Shown piece after piece: positions 60,421 through 64,000 of a stretch of DNA of 64,000 bases. The stretch's first letter is position 1. Every line of letters starts with the position of its first letter. The position numbers and the translations under genes are program-made. The notes under the pieces were generated by a model, which searched no databases, was not told the DNA's origin, and worked only from the letters and a program-made list of their open reading frames with translations. The stretch covers positions 372,001 through 436,000 of the forward strand of contig JAIETZ010000003.1 of the NCBI GenBank assembly GCA_019744775.1, written 5' to 3'. The DNA is from Candidatus Obscuribacterales bacterium. Lineage in GTDB: Bacteria; Cyanobacteriota; Vampirovibrionia; Obscuribacterales; Obscuribacteraceae.

Positions 60421-61863
60421 CTAAATCCCCTTAAAGACCTGTGCCGGAATTTGCTTAGGCGGAATAAGTGAGAGTTTGACGAAGTTGGCGGGGCCGCGGG
60501 CGGCGATTGGGAGGCCGCCGGTGATGATCAGAGAATCGCCGGGCCATACGAAGCCTTTTTTGAGCAGTGTGTTTTCAACCATGGAGAGTGTTGATTCGGA
60601 GTCAGAGACTTCGGTCAACATCACTGGCGTTACACCCCAGTAAAGTGAGAGTTGGTTGTACACGTGTGTCTGTTGGGTCAACGCGATGATTGGACCTGGT
60701 GGACGGAATTGTGAGATGAGTCGGGCGGTGGCGCCGGACTTGGTGAATGCTGCTATGGCTTTGGCTTTCATGTCTACGGCCATGGCGCAGGCGGCGTGGG
60801 CAATGGCGTGCGCTGATGTCGGTAAATCGTGTTGGTGAAGCTTTTTGAAATCCATACTTGCTTCAGCAGCGATTGCAATGCGGTCCATGATTTGCACGGC
60901 TTCGATTGGATATTCGCCGGCGGCGGTTTCACCTGATAGCATGACAGCATCGGTGCCATCGAAGATTGCGTTGGCTACATCGGATGCCTCCGCGCGGGTG
61001 GGACGTGGATGTTCGATCATGGATTCCAGCATCTGCGTAGCGGTAATTACAGGCTTGCCTTTGGCATTTGCTTTGCGAGTGATGAGTTTTTGTACTGGCG
61101 GCACTTCTTCAGGCGGAAGCTCAACTCCGAGATCGCCACGAGCGATCATGACACCGTCGGCTAAATCAAGAATCTCATCGAGTTCTTCCAAGGCTTCCGG
61201 TTTTTCCAGTTTGGCTATGATGGAAACAGGCGGCCAGTGATCCGCCACTAATTCGCGTAACGCTTTGATGTCATCTGCGTCACGTACGAATGACAAGGCA
61301 ACAAAATCTACTTCGTGCTCAAGCCCGAAGCGCAAGTCTTCCATGTCTTTCTCGGTCATGGATGGAATAGACAAACGTACTCCAGGTAAGTTGAGTCCCT
61401 TCTTCTCTTTGAGCAGACCGCCGGTGACGACCTGGCACTCCACTTCGGTGGCGTCCGTAGCTGTAACGCGCAATTCGATTAGCCCGTCATCCAGAAGAAT
61501 GTGATCTCCTGCTTTTACTTCTTGTGGAAGTTTCTCATAGTTGACGCTGACGATATCTTTTGTGCCTTCGATCTTGCGATTGGTTAGGACAAATTTTTGT
61601 CCATCAACCAATTCAACAGGCTCGCTATTGACCAGTTTTCGTGTGCGAATTTTCGGACCTGCTAGGTCAAGCAAAATGCCGACTGCTCGATTGTGCTTGC
61701 TGCTTAACTCACGAAGATCGGCAATAATGCGCGCGGCTGATTCGTGCTCCATGTGCGAGCAATTAAGTCGGGCGACATTTACTCCGGCGCGAATTAACTC
61801 TTCCAGCTTTTCGCGAGTCAAGCATGAGGGGCCAATGGTGGCAATGATTTTAGTTCTGCGCAT
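60421..61863 (-). CDS. pyk: Pyruvate kinase
   Basis: 480 aa. It makes pyruvate and ATP from PEP and ADP. Signatures are TIGPSCLTREKLEELI, ARLNCSH, GDLGVELPPEEVP, MLESMI and SGETAAGEYP. The start ATG is at 61863, 15 bp after the GH57 gene on the same strand, so the two are likely co-transcribed. The C-terminal allosteric domain is present and full length. Confidence 0.97.
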   Translation of the reverse strand: MRRTKIIATIGPSCLTREKLEELIRAGVNVARLNCSHMEHESAARIIADLRELSSKHNRAVGILLDLAGPKIRTRKLVNSEPVELVDGQKFVLTNRKIEGTKDIVSVNYEKLPQEVKAGDHILLDDGLIELRVTATDATEVECQVVTGGLLKEKKGLNLPGVRLSIPSMTEKDMEDLRFGLEHEVDFVALSFVRDADDIKALRELVADHWPPVSIIAKLEKPEALEELDEILDLADGVMIARGDLGVELPPEEVPPVQKLITRKANAKGKPVITATQMLESMIEHPRPTRAEASDVANAIFDGTDAVMLSGETAAGEYPIEAVQIMDRIAIAAEASMDFKKLHQHDLPTSAHAIAHAACAMAVDMKAKAIAAFTKSGATARLISQFRPPGPIIALTQQTHVYNQLSLYWGVTPVMLTEVSDSESTLSMVENTLLKKGFVWPGDSLIITGGLPIAARGPANFVKLSLIPPKQIPAQVFKGI

Positions 61864-61878
61864 TAGTGACGAAATCTC

Positions 61879-63552
61879 TTAACTGACAGCCGTGCCAACC
61901 TGAGCACCTGGCGTTGTCGTCACTGGCAAAAAGCAGCGGTGGCAGACGTCTGGGAAACAGTTGTCGATGTCTTCCAGTTCTTTCAGGCGTTTTTCTACAA
62001 TGAGACCACTGTCGAGCATGGCTGTTAGCTCGCGGAAACGATTGAGGTGTCCTTCAAATCGTTCGATAGCGTAGTCCTTAGCTTGTCCTGTTGTGACAAG
62101 GAATGGCCAATCGGATGATTCTAGAAGCAACAGTTCACGAGTCGCTTGCCTGAGCGCGCGACCATGAAGACCGCCATCAGCATCTTTGTGATCTTTAGCA
62201 AGTCGTTCCATGATCTCTTCACTTTCGTGAATGATAGGCCACATCCATTCGGTGTCTTTGTTGAGCCAGACTTGCCAATGTCCACCGGCACCCCAAGATG
62301 ATTCAGGCAACTCGATGGCGTGTTTTGGTGGATTGTTTTCCAAATACTCGGAAGCAGTCTCCATCTTCACGGCCGTGTAGTGCTTCATCTTGCGAATGAC
62401 TTCTTTTATCCAGGTAACACCTTCAAACCACCAGTGACCAAACAGCTCCGTGTCGAAGCTGACCATAAGCAATGATGGCTCGCCGGTTTCTTTCAAACGA
62501 TCTGTCAAAATTTGTTGAACGAGCCCGACAAAGTGATCGGAATTTTCTGCTACGCGATTAGCTGCAGCTTCCGGATTGTAATACTCTTTGGCACCGAGAT
62601 CGGTTGTCTTTGATGTAAGGCGCCAGTAGTGTAAACCGGATTGATCATCCTTCTTGTGGAATTCGCGATAGTTGGCATCGCCTGGATAGCCGTGTTCGGC
62701 AGACCAAACCTGATAACCGGCTTTTTCGTGACGGCCCATTACTGCAACCGGATATTCTTTCAACCAGTAAGCTTCGTGCGTTGTAAGTCCTGTGGCTGGT
62801 CTACCGGAGACAGGCAAATACTGAATGGAGCCATAAGGTCCAAAGTCTTTGCGCACTTCGACAGTCTTACCGCCTTCAATGACAAAGGACTCGGTGAAAA
62901 AGTATTTCAATCCAAACTCGTGCAGCCATTTCTCTAATCCCGCACGCTCTTCAGTAGCAGGACGGTACGCGCACTCAGGCAGCCAAATGCCTTTTGGTGC
63001 TTGACCAAAATGTCTCTTGTAAGAATCAACACCGACCTTAAACTGGCAGCGCAAGGATGAATCTGTGTAGAGCAATGGTGAGAAGCCGTGTGTGGCGGCA
63101 GATGTTGTGATTTCGATTGCGCCTAACTTTTGAAATTTTGCAAAAGCAGCAATAAGGTTTTTGCCGTATTTGTTTTGATAATCATCAAGAGTTTTTTGAA
63201 ACCAATTGAGATTAAAGCGAGCCAACTGAAGAAGAGTTGGATTTGGCGATTCGCCGCGTGGGCTAAAGCGAGCTTCGTCTTTTTCCGCTGCTTTAATGCG
63301 AAGGTTTATGTATTTGATGAAGCCGTGGGCTAAATGCTCGTCAGCCATTTGCTCGGCAAGAATTGGTGTAATGCCTATAGTTAATTTCGCTGGAATGCCT
63401 TCTTGCCAAAGTTCGTCCACGATGTTGAGGATTGGAACGTAACATTCAGCAACGCATTCGTAAAAGTTTTCCTCGCCGAATGGCCACATGCCTGCCTTCC
63501 GGTAAAACGGTAGGTGGCTGTGCAACATTAAGACGAAAGAGCCGATGCTCAC
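61879..63552 (-). CDS. GH57 1,4-alpha-glucan branching enzyme
   Basis: 557 aa, the usual GH57 branching enzyme size. The N-terminal VLMLHSHLPFYRKAGMW, the nucleophile Glu in IWLPECAYRP and the acid Asp in MVSFDTELFGHWW are present; the C-terminal part has SSWGAGGHWQVW. It makes alpha-1,6 branches in glycogen. Together with pyk it suggests glycogen storage and glycolysis in one unit. Other GH57 members are amylases, but the length and C-terminal domain favour branching. Confidence 0.92.
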   Translation of the reverse strand: MSIGSFVLMLHSHLPFYRKAGMWPFGEENFYECVAECYVPILNIVDELWQEGIPAKLTIGITPILAEQMADEHLAHGFIKYINLRIKAAEKDEARFSPRGESPNPTLLQLARFNLNWFQKTLDDYQNKYGKNLIAAFAKFQKLGAIEITTSAATHGFSPLLYTDSSLRCQFKVGVDSYKRHFGQAPKGIWLPECAYRPATEERAGLEKWLHEFGLKYFFTESFVIEGGKTVEVRKDFGPYGSIQYLPVSGRPATGLTTHEAYWLKEYPVAVMGRHEKAGYQVWSAEHGYPGDANYREFHKKDDQSGLHYWRLTSKTTDLGAKEYYNPEAAANRVAENSDHFVGLVQQILTDRLKETGEPSLLMVSFDTELFGHWWFEGVTWIKEVIRKMKHYTAVKMETASEYLENNPPKHAIELPESSWGAGGHWQVWLNKDTEWMWPIIHESEEIMERLAKDHKDADGGLHGRALRQATRELLLLESSDWPFLVTTGQAKDYAIERFEGHLNRFRELTAMLDSGLIVEKRLKELEDIDNCFPDVCHRCFLPVTTTPGAQVGTAVS

Positions 63553-63709
63553 GATTAACCTCGGATGGCAAATTGGCTACCTGTTGTAAACAGATTTGCC
63601 AGAAGTATCCCGGATTCCCATTTCATTTCACTAACTTGGGATTTTATCAATTAGAATTTGTTGGCTGTCGAATATGCACTAAAACCGTAACTATTCTTGA
63701 GGACAAAAA

Positions 63710-63985
63710 ATGTCTTTTGATGCCGAAGATGAAGAGATCAAAGTTGCCGACAAAAAGAAGGCAACGACCTCTGCTCCGGCTGAAAACAAGGTAGTCAAGC
63801 TGCTGGAGAAGAATCCACTAGGCATGACGCTGCCGGAAATGGCGGGCGGGACAAGACAACTTAAGAAGATCCGCACTTTGCGACCGATGTTGGCGCAGGC
63901 GATTAAAGAGGGACTCGTTATGCCGACCTCTCAGCGTGCAGGACACACTGTGTATAGGCTTGTTAAGCATTTGGGTCGTCGCTAG
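63710..63985 (+). CDS. Small basic protein, unknown
   Basis: 91 aa. An acidic start (MSFDAEDEEIKVADKKK) is followed by a helical, basic region (KLLEKNPLGMTLPEMAG...LRPMLAQAIKEGLVMPTSQRAGHTVYRLVKHL) that could be a winged helix-like fold with a wing at QRAGHTVYRL. It may bind nucleic acid, but no family is recognised. Divergent from the GH57 gene with 157 bp between. The downstream end lies close to the window edge. Confidence 0.6.
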   Translation: MSFDAEDEEIKVADKKKATTSAPAENKVVKLLEKNPLGMTLPEMAGGTRQLKKIRTLRPMLAQAIKEGLVMPTSQRAGHTVYRLVKHLGRR

Positions 63986-64000
63986 TTAGAAGCTCGTCAA

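Noticed and set aside
1-64000. CRISPR arrays, prophage or rRNA operons
   Set aside because: No regular repeat-spacer pattern, phage structural genes or rRNA sequence was found on either strand.

Overview
The window looks like a chromosomal segment of a Gram-negative-type bacterium in or near the non-photosynthetic cyanobacterial relatives (Melainabacteria/Vampirovibrionia, Obscuribacterales-like). The placement is inferred from a combination: a divergent sufR/suf cluster as in cyanobacteria, a secreted SLH plus coiled-coil protein like the N-terminus of cyanobacterial outer-membrane porins, many secreted TPR and low-complexity proteins, and a GatD homologue beside envelope genes. No 16S rRNA gene is present, so it is not proven. 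Most of the window is core metabolism in short operons. Accessory sequence is concentrated around 35-40 kb, 48.5-50.3 kb and 60.2-60.4 kb.

Layout. 1-7.9 kb: a leftward Kdp potassium pump locus, kdpF-A-B-C-D, with kdpD cut by the window edge. A 27-codon membrane mini-ORF and a secreted coiled-coil protein gene are translationally coupled ahead of kdpF. 8-17 kb: a TonB-C-like protein, divergent queA/queG (queuosine synthesis) with overlapping start codons, secD-secF with two small downstream genes, and ppsA. 17-30 kb: a secreted TPR protein, a degenerate GGDEF protein, an amidohydrolase, the classic yceD-rpmF-plsX-fabH-fabD lipid cluster, a saccharopine-dehydrogenase-like gene, glycosyltransferase and gatD, and an SLH protein. 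30-35.5 kb: inositol-phosphatase-like enzyme, orphan histidine kinase, a large secreted protein ending in a cyclophilin domain, an alpha/beta hydrolase and a secreted unknown.

35.7-40 kb holds the least explained system. Four tandem paralogous two-helix small membrane proteins share a VRVN...LEALLN entry and an RD...FS C-terminus. They are co-transcribed with a histidine-rich polytopic membrane protein from one clear sigma-70-type promoter, and are divergent from a membrane TPR gene pair. 40-44 kb: rplY, tRNA-Gln, recN, mrp. 44.3-48.6 kb: trehalose-phosphate synthase, a ferritin-like protein, an ECF sigma factor, a small unknown, and an HAD phosphatase fused to a truncated HerA/DUF87-type ATPase. 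48.6-50.3 kb: an AbiEi/AbiEii toxin-antitoxin pair bracketed by 25-bp direct repeats, one of which is the 3' end of the next gene. 50.2-58.2 kb: nucleoside hydrolase, then a complete SUF iron-sulfur operon (sufC-B-D, Rieske, sufS-U, sufT-like) divergent from sufR. 58-64 kb: two unknown proteins, a pair of inverted palindromic repeats, pyruvate kinase, a GH57 glucan branching enzyme and a small basic protein.

A dispersed REP-like palindrome with core GGGCGCATTGCATGCGCCC occurs at least six times between genes. No transposase, integrase, CRISPR array or rRNA operon was seen.
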